A program made the translations under genes and the position numbers. This document shows positions 1-9,339 of a stretch of DNA of 64,000 nucleotides, in pieces. Under the pieces are notes generated by a model. That model saw nothing but the letters and a program-made list of their open reading frames with translations. It did no database searches and was not told where the DNA came from. The stretch's first letter is position 1. Each line of letters opens with the position of its first letter. Source of the stretch: Teredinibacter sp. KSP-S5-2 (lineage in GTDB: Bacteria; Pseudomonadota; Gammaproteobacteria; Pseudomonadales; Cellvibrionaceae); NCBI RefSeq assembly GCF_032773895.1, contig NZ_CP120416.1, positions 4,307,001-4,371,000 of the forward strand, in the 5' to 3' direction.

Positions 1-54
1 ACCGCTCCCATTGTGGCGCTGGCGGTATTGCAGTCCCACTGGGGAGATTTCTAG
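1..54 (+). CDS. 3' end of an unidentified gene (partial)
   Basis: The first reading frame is open from the window edge to a TAG at 52-54 and encodes 17 residues ending SHWGDF. The fragment is too short to assign to a family. No promoter or terminator is recognisable between it and the next gene. It could also be a chance open frame, since only 54 bases are available. Confidence 0.4.
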   Translation, partial: TAPIVALAVLQSHWGDF

Positions 55-157
55 CCGACCTGTAAAGCGGTATAAAGACTTGTTTTCTATGCCGCGATAC
101 TGTTAGATTTCGGCTTTGTATTTTTTATGGACGCCCAAAGGCATGCAGGAGTTCGCT

Positions 158-1471
158 ATGACGTTGCCATCCACACGATTACTTGCCCCCCTGATTTTCA
201 TCTTACTTGTAAGCGCCTGCGGAGGCGGCGGTGGTTCAGGTAGCAAAGCCTTAGCCTCAAACAGCAGCTCTTCGCCGTCACAGCAAGCCGATCTGTTCGA
301 CATTCAAACCTATAAAAGTACCAGCCCTTACGCAGCCGATATCCCTAATTGTGTTCGGGTGGAAGAAGTCAATAATTCCTGCACCCTCACCACCCTGCCA
401 ATTATTGGCAAGGACTCGCTGGGAAATACGCCAACGGTCAGCCAGATAATGGACCATGTGGCCGTCTCGCACGATTGGATGGCCATTCGCTTCGAACAAA
501 TATTACAAGCGCTGCCGACAGAGATGCTGTATTTATTTAATGCCGTTACCGCAATTGTGATTGATGCCGATATTCGTCCCGCTTATTACACTGGGGTGAC
601 CGGTGCAATTTATTTAGACCCGGCCTACCTATGGCTCACCGTCGAAGAAAAACGCACTATCAACCCCAAAGCAGATTATCGCTCGGGTTTTTCTAATGAT
701 TTGAATTTTCGTGTTCTTTCGCACTACATAAAAAACGGCGCACCGCTGCGCCTAAGCGGTTCATTAACCGATAGCTCGACACGAACGCTGGACCAGGTTG
801 TTCCCATTTTTGCCAACCTGTTGCTCCACGAATTAACCCACGCAAATGATTTTCTCCCTCCCGCAACTCACGACTCTGTCGCAGTGAATAAACCCGTGTC
901 GACGGCCATACTGGAAAATCAGGCCAACTGGTTAAGCAGCCAGCTTTATCAAACCAGCCCCCTAAACTCGACCTTACTAAAAGAATTAGGGCAGGTTATG
1001 TTTTTCGGTGAACAAGCCACCAATTTTCAAAAAGCATTAACGCCAGAACAAGTCGGGGAAGCATTTGAAACTGACCACGCGTCGGATGACTATGCATATG
1101 CCACTGAACGTGAAGACGCGGCCATGTTATTTGAAGAAGCCATGATGCGGTATTTCTTCGGCTACGAGCGGGATATTGCTTTTACCAATGCCTCCAACTC
1201 AGTTTATTGCTCCGACTACATCATAAAATGGGGCGCTAGAAATCGTCTTGGCGACCAGGACGTAAAAGCACGTGCGCAGTTTATTGCCGACGCCATTCTG
1301 CCCAATATCAACCTGGATTTATTCTTTCAGGACTATGTGATCGCGGAAAGCTTACCGCTCAATATGACATGGTGCGGGTTAACCAGCCAAAATAAAAATA
1401 ATTCATCCACTCAGCAAAAAACATCACCAACCAAAATCGATCCGTCCTGGCAGTTGCGGCCATACCTCTAA
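158..1471 (+). CDS. lipoprotein with HExxH zinc-metallopeptidase motif (copy 1)
   Basis: A 437-residue protein of no family I can name. The start at 158 is preferred over an in-frame TTG at 116 because AGGAG lies 6 nt upstream of 158 and because it puts a signal peptide directly at the N terminus. That peptide ends in a lipobox (LVSA-Cys21), so the product should be a lipoprotein. A Gly/Ser-rich stretch follows. HELTH at residues 224-228 fits a zincin active site, and a later acidic segment (FEEAMMRYFFGYERD) could supply a third metal ligand; peptidase activity is inferred only. It ends in LRPYL, as does the adjacent paralogue at 1555-2823. Long blocks are near identical between the two (for example DHV.VSHDWM, GAIYLDPA.LWLTV, EKRTINPK), so they arose by tandem duplication. 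They are 83 nt apart and probably co-transcribed. Confidence 0.75.
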   Translation: MTLPSTRLLAPLIFILLVSACGGGGGSGSKALASNSSSSPSQQADLFDIQTYKSTSPYAADIPNCVRVEEVNNSCTLTTLPIIGKDSLGNTPTVSQIMDHVAVSHDWMAIRFEQILQALPTEMLYLFNAVTAIVIDADIRPAYYTGVTGAIYLDPAYLWLTVEEKRTINPKADYRSGFSNDLNFRVLSHYIKNGAPLRLSGSLTDSSTRTLDQVVPIFANLLLHELTHANDFLPPATHDSVAVNKPVSTAILENQANWLSSQLYQTSPLNSTLLKELGQVMFFGEQATNFQKALTPEQVGEAFETDHASDDYAYATEREDAAMLFEEAMMRYFFGYERDIAFTNASNSVYCSDYIIKWGARNRLGDQDVKARAQFIADAILPNINLDLFFQDYVIAESLPLNMTWCGLTSQNKNNSSTQQKTSPTKIDPSWQLRPYL

Positions 1472-1554
1472 TCGCATTACATTTTGTAACACCCCTAATC
1501 GTGAAGACTGCTAGAATCAGGCAGTCTTTCACTGATTATTATGGCGACTACGCA

Positions 1555-2823
1555 ATGACCTTACCTATAAACCGGATTTTTGCGCTTATCCCTTTTATTC
1601 TTATCGTCTCTTGCGGCAATGACGATGCCCCCAAAGGCGATCTCAATGACACCTATGCATACCAGGCAAACAGCCCATACATAGACTCCCTTGCCCCCTG
1701 CGTACGCCACTATAATTTTCCCAGTTGTACGTTACACAAACTGCCTATCATCGGCCTCGACCATGAAAGCCCAAGCATAGAAAACGTTATGGATCATGTG
1801 GTGGTCTCTCACGACTGGATGGGAGAGCGTTTTGAGCAGGTTCTCAACCAATTGCCCACGGAAGTGCTGTATTTATTCAAGGGCGTTACTGCGGTAGTAA
1901 TAGACAATGACATTCGACCCGCCTTTTACAGTCACGGAACAGGTGCAATCTACCTCGACCCGGCGTTACTCTGGCTAACCGTACAAGAAAAACGAACCAT
2001 CAACCCCAAGGAAGATTATCGTGCGGGTTTTTCTGACCCATTAAGCTTTCGCTCTGTCTGGCGTTATGTAAAAGGCAATACAGTTGTTTCCGCTCGCGGC
2101 TCACTATCGGATATGAGTGAAAGAACCCTTGAGGATATTATTCCGACATTTGCCGCACTACTATTTCATGAACTTGCCCACGCCAACGATTTTATTGCTC
2201 CCGGCAGTTATCAGCAGATAAATCGAAACCTCACAGTCAGCCAGACAATCGATTTATTACACAGTTCAAGCCCATCGATACAACTGCGTGACAGCGCGCC
2301 ATTATCGTCCTCATTACTCTACGGCCTGGCTGGCGTGATGTTTCATGGCCATGCACCGTCAGATGCCGAACGTGCGATTTCCGCCGACGAGGTTGGACAG
2401 GAATTTGAAATGGATATCGCCTCCGATGATTACGCCTATTCCAGCCTCTATGAAGATACCGCCATGCTATTCGAAGAAGCCATGATGAAATACTTCTTTG
2501 ATATTGACCGCGATATCGCGTTTACCACGCCTCCCGGAGCAAACAATAACTGCCAGGACTACGTAGTCAAATGGGGTATTCGCAATCGTATCGGTGACGA
2601 GGAAGTCAGAATACGGGCACAACTGGTGGTGGAACAATTGATGCTCGGCGTAGATTTTGGGACGTTTTTCACCGATCTGGTAACACCAACACCGCTTAAT
2701 AACGATGTAAGCTGGTGCCAATCGGTAACTATTCAGGCAAACAGCGTCCAGCAAAAAGTACAAAGTGACGGAGCCCTGGAACAAATGCCGTTAATTAACC
2801 CTCACCTGCGCCCTTATTTGTAA
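1555..2823 (+). CDS. lipoprotein with HExxH zinc-metallopeptidase motif (copy 2)
   Basis: A 422-residue paralogue of the preceding gene, on the same strand. The ATG at 1555 is chosen over one at 1501 because the sequence from 1555 (MTLPxxR) matches the start of copy 1 and begins the signal peptide; the lipobox is LIVS-Cys20. The zincin motif is HELAH at residues 205-209, and the downstream FEEAMMKYFF.IDRDIAF segment is conserved. The C terminus is again LRPYL. Copy 2 differs mainly in the Ser-rich linker after the lipobox, shorter here, and in the segment after the HExxH, so these parts are probably less constrained. The function is unknown. A surface or periplasmic zinc peptidase is the most economical reading, but no characterised homologue comes to mind. 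Confidence 0.75.
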   Translation: MTLPINRIFALIPFILIVSCGNDDAPKGDLNDTYAYQANSPYIDSLAPCVRHYNFPSCTLHKLPIIGLDHESPSIENVMDHVVVSHDWMGERFEQVLNQLPTEVLYLFKGVTAVVIDNDIRPAFYSHGTGAIYLDPALLWLTVQEKRTINPKEDYRAGFSDPLSFRSVWRYVKGNTVVSARGSLSDMSERTLEDIIPTFAALLFHELAHANDFIAPGSYQQINRNLTVSQTIDLLHSSSPSIQLRDSAPLSSSLLYGLAGVMFHGHAPSDAERAISADEVGQEFEMDIASDDYAYSSLYEDTAMLFEEAMMKYFFDIDRDIAFTTPPGANNNCQDYVVKWGIRNRIGDEEVRIRAQLVVEQLMLGVDFGTFFTDLVTPTPLNNDVSWCQSVTIQANSVQQKVQSDGALEQMPLINPHLRPYL

Positions 2824-3187
2824 TAGAGCTCGCCCATTTCTCCTATCCGGCATAAATGAGGCGAATAAAAAACTTCGTTAGTAATAAACTATTTATATAG
2901 TTTGAAGGGTTGTCATTTTCTCAAACTGACGATTCAGCACAACGAATTTTCGCCAGATCGCAACAACTCGAATCTAACAGCATTTAAAAACAACAATAGT
3001 GGATATTTTCAGCCATCTCGATTAAATAAACACTGTTAAAACCCTATTCGTTAGGACAAAGTATCAAAAAATCTGCATAAGAAAAAAGCCATGACTCAAA
3101 AATTCGGCCTAGATAAATTGATAATTTGCTCAATTCATTTCAGAACTGAGCATATTTTTGAAAATCAATCTTAACGCTTTGAACTCA
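2824..3187. other. AT-rich convergent intergenic region
   Basis: About 360 bp lie between the plus-strand lipoprotein pair and a minus-strand gene. I see no open frame of interest and no convincing terminator for the lipoprotein genes. The region is AT-rich and ends at the hairpin at 3188-3209. Confidence 0.5.
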
Positions 3188-3209
3188 AGGCGCTCCCGGA
3201 AGAGCGCCT
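3188..3209 (-). terminator. hairpin at the 3' end of the minus-strand gene
   Basis: A perfect 8-bp stem (AGGCGCTC/GAGCGCCT) with a 6-nt loop lies a few bases past the TAA of the minus-strand gene that ends at 3217. The run of T after the stem is weak in both directions, so this may be an mRNA-end hairpin rather than a strong intrinsic terminator. Confidence 0.5.
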
Positions 3210-3216
3210 GATTTAA

Positions 3217-4071
3217 TTAAGGAGTAGGAGGAAAATTTTCGTTAAGTAGATCGCGTAGAGAAAGTCTAGGGCTGATCTGTTTATAACCCGACCGATCCAT
3301 AAACTCAACTTCGTAAAAATGTTCAGGCTCCATTGCTGGCGGAAGAATTTCCGTTGTTAGTTTAAGTGCAACAGCTTTACAACCTTCTCCAACATAACAA
3401 GAACCACCAGTGTAGGTTAGTAGATCTTTTTGGCCATGACCAAGCCAGTTAACTCTAAGATCAAACCCTTCTGGATGAACACCCATAGTACCGTCGTTTA
3501 TTCGGTAATCTTGATAAAGATCGATTAATACTTTTTTGTTGTCAATCGTCACACTCACTGAATCCGCAAGTGTGCGCTCATATATAGGGGAAAGCTCACC
3601 ACTAAATTCAAATATGGTCTCACCTTGACTCATGGCTGGATCATTGAATGTACTCTTATTAGTTGTAACCTTTAAGCGAACAGTTTTCGATTGTCTAGGG
3701 TAGAAAGAAGGATCATCAAATTCGGCCAATACATCTTTGTATATCCAAGCATCAGTCGAACCCGCCAATCCATACGGATGACTTTCCTGCCTCTTAAAAC
3801 CAGACACTTTATAGTCTGTAGCTCGCGGAAACTTAATTTCCAGAGTCTCTGGTAGAAAACCAAATTGTTCATCCATTTTCCCGTAGACTATTGCACCGGA
3901 TACTTCATTTAGATCCGGGCCAGGGTAAGCTCCCCAATAGCTTGGTCTTATATTCTCAAACTTGTATCCGACAAGTTCCGCATAGGATAAAGACGAAGTT
4001 AAACTGGCAATTAAAATTGTGCCAGACGCGATAACGCATTTTTTTGCTAATGCATATAAATTCACAATCAT
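3217..4071 (-). CDS. secreted protein of unknown function
   Basis: A 284-residue protein counted from the ATG at 4071. An upstream TTG at 4101 is in frame, but a strong AAGGAG lies directly before 4071 and the signal peptide starts there. That SD sits unusually close, one base from the ATG. Residues 1-31 form a signal peptide with probable cleavage after SYA. The mature part is polar and probably beta-rich, with two cysteines in a GGSCYVGEGC segment that may form a disulfide. No family is recognised. It is a single-gene unit followed by a hairpin, with no functional hint from its neighbours. Confidence 0.6.
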   Translation of the reverse strand: MIVNLYALAKKCVIASGTILIASLTSSLSYAELVGYKFENIRPSYWGAYPGPDLNEVSGAIVYGKMDEQFGFLPETLEIKFPRATDYKVSGFKRQESHPYGLAGSTDAWIYKDVLAEFDDPSFYPRQSKTVRLKVTTNKSTFNDPAMSQGETIFEFSGELSPIYERTLADSVSVTIDNKKVLIDLYQDYRINDGTMGVHPEGFDLRVNWLGHGQKDLLTYTGGSCYVGEGCKAVALKLTTEILPPAMEPEHFYEVEFMDRSGYKQISPRLSLRDLLNENFPPTP

Positions 4072-4305
4072 GCTCCTTGATAAGGTTTGACTATAGAACA
4101 AGCAAACCGTGTAGAAAGAACGATCCGTTGTTCTATAAATTATTAGAAATTGGGCTATTGCCCAAGGCTAGGTTAGACTTAAAAAAAACTATGGTAAATT
4201 CTCGATATGTGATTTATTGATGCATATCTCGCTTTGAAATATTAGGCACAAAAAAAGTCGCCCAATTCATTTTCTTTACCTTGGTTTGACTCGAAGCTTG
4301 GGTGC

Positions 4306-5244
4306 CTAACGAACTAGCTGCCCTTGATAATAATCTGAATCGCGCATTTTTTTATCAATAAAATCTATTGGCACCATTTTCTGCTCTGTCCATTTAGGTG
4401 CAATCAGATCCTGTCGCCGGTTAGCAATCGCAGCTAATCGCTGAACAGAAACATCAGGGGAAAGGTGGCGCAAGAATAAAATTATCTTGTCGGAATACGT
4501 ATCCAACTCAACAGGCGTAAAATTTCCTTCCTGATAGAGTTTTGCCAACGGGGTATTTTTAAAGACATGCAAATTATGTAGTTTTACATTATTTACAGGC
4601 AGTTCATTTATTCTCTGCGCCGTTTCGACAATTTCCTGCTCTGTTTCGTTGGGCAAACCAAAAATTAAATGCACCCCGACATCAGCTTCGGTTTCACTGG
4701 CCAAAGTTTCTATGGATCGGATATTCTGCTGTACGCTATGCCCGCGCTGTAAAAATTGTAAGTGATGATCGAAAAAACTCTGCAAACCTAATTCGACCAA
4801 CAAATAATTATCTGCTGTCACTTTATTGAATAGGTCTATTACTCGGCTGGGGAGACAATCCGGTCGAGTCCCGACGACCAAACCACATACCCCCTCCTGT
4901 GCGGCAGCAATAGAGAACCGTTGCTTTAATATTTCTACCTTATCCAGAGTATTCGTATAAGACTGAAAATAAACCAAAAACTTCGAGCATTTTAAACGGC
5001 GAATCACATGCCTTTTATTCCGCTCTATCTGTTCAACTAACGATTCTTCCCTTTCCAGGTGATAGGCGGCCGATCCATATTCATCACAAAAAATACAGGG
5101 TGGCAGCACTGAACTATTCGATCGATTTGGGCACTGCTCAGCAACACTTACCGAAATCTTACCAACACGTTCACCGAACCGATGACGAAAATATTGACTG
5201 ATGGGGTAGTAAGGCTTGCCGTTCCATAAAGTAGGTATCGACAC
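4306..5244 (-). CDS. TIGR01212-family (YhcC-like) radical SAM protein
   Basis: A 312-residue protein resembling the YhcC/TIGR01212 radical SAM family, which is related to the Elp3 core. It starts with the family-typical YxxISQYFRHRFGERVGKISVSV region. The [4Fe-4S] ligands are Cys38, Cys50 and Cys53 (CX11CX2C), the spacing I expect for YhcC. Further family features are an LVELGLQS strand, the HLIFGLPNET motif, and KLHNLHVFKNTPLA near the C terminus. It is predicted to cleave S-adenosylmethionine; the substrate of this family is not established. It is monocistronic on the minus strand, about 220 bp from the YqaE gene. Length fits the family. Confidence 0.9.
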   Translation of the reverse strand: MSIPTLWNGKPYYPISQYFRHRFGERVGKISVSVAEQCPNRSNSSVLPPCIFCDEYGSAAYHLEREESLVEQIERNKRHVIRRLKCSKFLVYFQSYTNTLDKVEILKQRFSIAAAQEGVCGLVVGTRPDCLPSRVIDLFNKVTADNYLLVELGLQSFFDHHLQFLQRGHSVQQNIRSIETLASETEADVGVHLIFGLPNETEQEIVETAQRINELPVNNVKLHNLHVFKNTPLAKLYQEGNFTPVELDTYSDKIILFLRHLSPDVSVQRLAAIANRRQDLIAPKWTEQKMVPIDFIDKKMRDSDYYQGQLVR

Positions 5245-5463
5245 TGAACACTGCTCACTTTTAAAAGGCCAATACTATAGTACAACCAGCAGGAGAAAAC
5301 TTTATACGAAGTCAAATATACCGAAGAATGCCATTTTACCTACACCATGGTTAATGAGATACACAATCGCAGTGTTATAAGTAGAGGCAAGCGAGGAGGA
5401 GACAAGGCGATCACAAATTGCGACCGCCTCTGAACGAGGACAGGGAGAATAACGTTCGTATGT

Positions 5464-5622
5464 TTATTTGGTTACCAACCACACCGCATGAATAATGCCA
5501 GGAAAGTACATTAGAAAACAAAGAATAATATTTATCAAAAAGTGTTTACCTATCCCGTTTTTCAGAAAAACGGCTAGAGGTGGCAATAGTATTGCCAAGA
5601 CAATCAGTACGATCTTGTTCAT
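5464..5622 (-). CDS. YqaE/Pmp3 family membrane peptide
   Basis: A 52-residue hydrophobic protein. The sequence LPPLAVFLKNGIGKHFLINI followed by YFPGIIHAVWLV matches the conserved core of the YqaE/Pmp3 (UPF0057) family: a first transmembrane helix with LPP, a short loop with GxGKHF, and a second helix ending PGIIHA. Members are small plasma-membrane proteins linked to salt or membrane-potential stress in yeast and plants; their bacterial role is poorly defined. A GGGGA sequence 8 nt upstream supports the ATG at 5622. The overlapping 64-residue open frame on the same strand (5546-5740) shows no such pattern and is rejected. Confidence 0.9.
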   Translation of the reverse strand: MNKIVLIVLAILLPPLAVFLKNGIGKHFLINIILCFLMYFPGIIHAVWLVTK

Positions 5623-5882
5623 AGTCTATTTCCCCGAACAAATTTATTATTAATACGAGTGTCGCATCAGACGCAAACCCAACGAATATAGTCATCCAAA
5701 AAGAGGGGGAAATATTGTCATAGGATACGACTATAAGCAAAAAGGAAATGAAGTTATTACAAAAATTTTACAAATCCACCACTATCACATAGATACCTTA
5801 TAGTGGATGTAAATAACCACATCCAAGCAAAAACATCTTAATTTCATAAAATACGAGTTCGATAGTTTTTACTCGATAGAAT

Positions 5883-5907
5883 CAAAAACGGCTCCCTAGG
5901 AGCCGTT
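5883..5907 (-). terminator. rho-independent terminator of the PEP-CTERM gene
   Basis: A perfect 9-bp stem (AACGGCTCC/GGAGCCGTT) with a CTA loop, followed on the minus strand by a T run. It lies just past the stop of the gene at 5923-6564. Confidence 0.85.
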
Positions 5908-5922
5908 GAGTGTTTCTATTTA

Positions 5923-6564
5923 TTAATGCCTCTTTCTTCTTAATATGCACAAGCATGTTAAGCTAATAAGGAAAATCGCCAATCCATTTGGCTCGGGAAC
6001 GTCCACCGCATCAAAAGTCAAATTATCAATATAGTGTCCCCAACTATCACTTGGCTGGAGAATTTCCATCATACCTATCGCAGTACCTCCAACATCCACC
6101 CTATCAAACCATGAAGTTACTGGTGTTGGGCTTAAACTACCGATGGTAAAACTGCTTACTAATGACAACGACAAATCGTACAGATTAATGACGCTATTCA
6201 CACCCGAACTACCTGCACCATTGTAATCAAATGCGATATTGCTTGCTCCGGAGGTGAACGTCATCACCATCGCATCAGCCCTTAGGCCGGAATTATTATT
6301 ATAAAAGTTAGACAATGCCATTGGCGGGGAACTGGGGTGAATATCACTATAAACTGAACCGTCGACTGCTTCGAGATTAACAGTTTGACCGTTTTCAACG
6401 CCGCTAAAAATCACACCATCTGCCGCATACTGAGAAGTAACATCCTCAAATAAACTGAGGTCATCAAAGTCAATAACAACGGCATAACCTTTGCCAGCAA
6501 AGCTAAATGCGGTTAGAAAAAGACACAGATGAAAGCATTTTAATAAAAGAGTCTTTTTATTCAT
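5923..6564 (-). CDS. PEP-CTERM sorting-domain protein
   Basis: A 213-residue exported protein. The N terminus is a signal peptide of about 28 residues (cleavage near GYA). The mature domain begins VIDFDDL and resembles the beta-sandwich seen in many PEP-CTERM proteins. The C terminus carries the complete tripartite sorting signal: VPEP at the start, a hydrophobic helix (LAIFLISLTCLCIL) and a terminal RRKRH cluster. Such proteins are processed by an exosortase and are associated with exopolysaccharide biofilm matrix. No exosortase gene is in this window, so the partner must lie elsewhere. GGAGA about 10 nt before the ATG supports the start, and a strong terminator follows. Confidence 0.88.
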   Translation of the reverse strand: MNKKTLLLKCFHLCLFLTAFSFAGKGYAVVIDFDDLSLFEDVTSQYAADGVIFSGVENGQTVNLEAVDGSVYSDIHPSSPPMALSNFYNNNSGLRADAMVMTFTSGASNIAFDYNGAGSSGVNSVINLYDLSLSLVSSFTIGSLSPTPVTSWFDRVDVGGTAIGMMEILQPSDSWGHYIDNLTFDAVDVPEPNGLAIFLISLTCLCILRRKRH

Positions 6565-6850
6565 TTTCGCTATTTCTCCCTAAACCAGTTGAATTTGCCA
6601 CACAAGCGGATTTCCACTTTCAACTAGCTAAAGGCAACTTTTAAGCCACAAAAAAAAATAACAAAGAAAACAAATATTTAAACCAAGTCACACTTTTCCA
6701 GAAAATTAGATTGTAAAACGTTTCGACGAAACTTTGATCTGAGGCGTAAAAAACCGAAGAATCATGTCGACCATTTCTCAATTTATCTAATTTTTCGGAT
6801 CGATATTGTTTATTTATATAAAAACAAACTAAACCTAGTAACCAAACATT
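6565..6850. other. AT-rich intergenic region between the PEP-CTERM gene and polB
   Basis: About 290 bp. It must hold the minus-strand promoter of the PEP-CTERM gene; I could not place -35/-10 boxes with confidence. No terminator hairpin for polB and no additional open frame are seen. Confidence 0.4.
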
Positions 6851-9214
6851 CTAAAAAAGCCCCATCTGATGTTTTATTAATGAATCAAAAGATAAATCAA
6901 CAAAAGGCAGAATAGCCTCAGCAATCGGCCGAAGCTGTTTTTCAATATAGTGCTCATAATCGACAGGGCTTTTCAAATATTCAACAGGCTCCGGTCCGTT
7001 AACTGTCATTACATACCGAATCCATGTCTTGTTTTGATAACGTAGAGGCTTGTTGTCAGCTTTATTATATTGGTCTGCCAACCGCGCTGCCCGGACATGT
7101 GGAGGCACATTCTTAACATAGGCACTTAGTGTTCGACGAAGGCGCTTGTTATATATTAAATCACCATCATATTTCCCTAACCGAACATCTTGAATGAGCT
7201 GCTCAAGATATTCCTTAACAGGCTTGTTATAAAAAACCAAGGAATACAACTTTTTCTGAAATTTTTTAGCTAAAGGTGTCCAGTCAGATCGCACAGTTTC
7301 CAAGCCCTTAAAAACCAACTCTTCGCCATCCGCTTTTAACTTCAAACCCGCATATCGTTTTTTGCTTCCCTGGCTGGAGCCCCGTATTGTTGGCATTAAA
7401 AACTTGGTAAAGTGGGTTTCGAACTCTAACTCCAAGCAACTGGTTAAGTTAAATTCTTTTTCCAATTTCTTCTGCCAACGTGTATTAATGTCATTGGCGA
7501 GCTTCTTTCCAATACTATCTATCTGCTCACAACTGTGCTCGCCGACTATTCGCACAAACGTAGAATCCGTATCGCCATAAATAACCTCATAACCGGCATC
7601 AGCAATCCATTTAGCTGTTTGCTGCATGATGTCGTGCCCTCTAAGGGTAATGGAACTGGCAAGTCGAGTATCATAAAAAGGGCAACCGCCCGCCCCCAAT
7701 ACACCGTAAAAGGAATTCATTAAGATCTTAATGGCTTGCGAACGCGCATGATCTTTATCTTTTTTTGCCTGATCCCTTTGCAGCCACAAAGATGTAATGA
7801 TATCCGGCAAAAAATGTTTTTCTCTGGAAAACTGAGCCCCTTTATAGCCGGGAATCGAATGGTCACTTTCAAGCAAACCTTCAATCAACCCGAGTGGATC
7901 AATTTTGAAAGTTCGAATAATCGATGGATAAAGGCTTTTAAAATCCAGCACAATGACGTTGCTATATAAGCCGGGAATTGAATCCATCACATAACCGCCA
8001 GGGCTGGCTAAGCCGCCATCCTCCGGGCGGTTTGGTGAAATATATCCTGCACGATGCAGTTTCGGTAAATACAGATTTAAAAATGCGGCAACTGAGCCAC
8101 CCACTCTGTCCAGGTCCAATCCTGTTAGCTGGCTTCGCAGAACAAGAAAATCGAGAAGCTTCGTTTTTTCAAAAATCTCTTCAACAAGAACACAGTCCTG
8201 CAAGTTATAATAAGCAAGCTTCTGTTTATTGTGGCGAAAATCATGCTCAATGGTTTCAACCCGATTATGCACATCCTCTGTTGCCTTGCCTTTCCCCAAT
8301 AGCAGTTGCGATACGGCCTCCAGGCTAAAACTATCAAATTGATAAGTCGCGGTTTTTAATGCATCGATACCATCGATAATAACCCGGCCGCTAATATTAA
8401 CGAATCCCTGATCCACCTCACCGGCTCTATCCCGCCAGCTGATTTTTTGCCTTCCACGCCCGATAGTTAACGAAATACCATGCAATTCAGCTCGGCGAAT
8501 TAATAATCGAAAATCGAAATTAACAACGCTCCAGCCAATAATAATATCCGGATCAAACTGATTAATCTCCGCGATGAAATGCCGCAGTAATGCCTTTTCG
8601 TTAGATACCCAGTGAATCCAACTCTCAGCGGTCTGTTCTTTTTTGCCAACCATAATGACACGCTTGTAGTCGCCACTGCTCATACCAATAGAATAGAGCA
8701 CCCCTTCACGGCTACACTCGACATCCAATGACAGGCTTTTTAGTGTGGGAATATATGTCGAAGGCCGCATACTGATATGCTGGTAGCGTTTGTATTCACT
8801 ACCGTAATTGGACACAGGCAACGCCTGCCCGACGTACTCTGCACTACCGTATACAAACCGCTCCATAAGAAAGCGATCTGTCAGGCGTATATCGGCTTCA
8901 AATACCTCTAACCCGGCCTCATCGAGCACATCTTTTGCTTTATAAGCGTCTGTAGAAGAAACAAAATATAACGCAGCAACCGACCGTTGCTCAAAGGTCT
9001 TAAGTTCAAGCTCCCTGCTTTCAAAGGGGATATCCGCATCCGAAAGGAAATTTTTAGCCAACTCCAGATCAGATTGACAAATAAAAAATAGATCCCGCTG
9101 CGCAGGCGTTAACAAACACACAGGCCCTTCTGCACTGGAAAGCCAGTATTCAATATGAGTTTGCCCTAAAATTTCTTTGCGACCGCGCGTGAGTATAAAA
9201 CCTTCACTACTCAT
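6851..9214 (-). CDS. polB: DNA polymerase II (family B)
   Basis: A 787-residue family B DNA polymerase of the length and order of E. coli Pol II, the polymerase for replication restart and damage bypass. The 3'-5' exonuclease domain shows Exo I (SLDVECS, near residue 163), Exo II (DIIIGWSVVNFDF) and Exo III (YYNLQDCVLVEEI). The polymerase domain shows motif A (DFKSLYPS, D424), motif B (KILMNSFYG, near 500) and motif C (YGDTDS, D548 and D550). All catalytic acids are present, so it should be active. It lies 125 bp after the 885-residue membrane protein gene on the same strand and could be its last co-transcribed partner. No LexA-box was identified upstream. Confidence 0.97.
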   Translation of the reverse strand: MSSEGFILTRGRKEILGQTHIEYWLSSAEGPVCLLTPAQRDLFFICQSDLELAKNFLSDADIPFESRELELKTFEQRSVAALYFVSSTDAYKAKDVLDEAGLEVFEADIRLTDRFLMERFVYGSAEYVGQALPVSNYGSEYKRYQHISMRPSTYIPTLKSLSLDVECSREGVLYSIGMSSGDYKRVIMVGKKEQTAESWIHWVSNEKALLRHFIAEINQFDPDIIIGWSVVNFDFRLLIRRAELHGISLTIGRGRQKISWRDRAGEVDQGFVNISGRVIIDGIDALKTATYQFDSFSLEAVSQLLLGKGKATEDVHNRVETIEHDFRHNKQKLAYYNLQDCVLVEEIFEKTKLLDFLVLRSQLTGLDLDRVGGSVAAFLNLYLPKLHRAGYISPNRPEDGGLASPGGYVMDSIPGLYSNVIVLDFKSLYPSIIRTFKIDPLGLIEGLLESDHSIPGYKGAQFSREKHFLPDIITSLWLQRDQAKKDKDHARSQAIKILMNSFYGVLGAGGCPFYDTRLASSITLRGHDIMQQTAKWIADAGYEVIYGDTDSTFVRIVGEHSCEQIDSIGKKLANDINTRWQKKLEKEFNLTSCLELEFETHFTKFLMPTIRGSSQGSKKRYAGLKLKADGEELVFKGLETVRSDWTPLAKKFQKKLYSLVFYNKPVKEYLEQLIQDVRLGKYDGDLIYNKRLRRTLSAYVKNVPPHVRAARLADQYNKADNKPLRYQNKTWIRYVMTVNGPEPVEYLKSPVDYEHYIEKQLRPIAEAILPFVDLSFDSLIKHQMGLF

Positions 9215-9339
9215 TCAAGTTTCCGGACTTGGTTTACCGAAGAATGTACGGCAAGAATATACTACAAACGCGGGCGGTCAATAGTCATATAAGACCTCGA
9301 AGACTATCGAGGTTTGCTGCTGCAAGCGGGTGGATTAAT

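Noticed and set aside
4242-4309. Inverted repeat TTAGGCAC/GTGCCTAA over the end of the radical SAM gene
   Set aside because: The arms are 8 bp with a loop of more than 50 nt and no T run; too weak for a terminator and probably chance.
5546-5740. 64-residue minus-strand open frame
   Set aside because: It overlaps the YqaE gene in another frame and shows no domain, no ribosome-binding site and unlikely composition.
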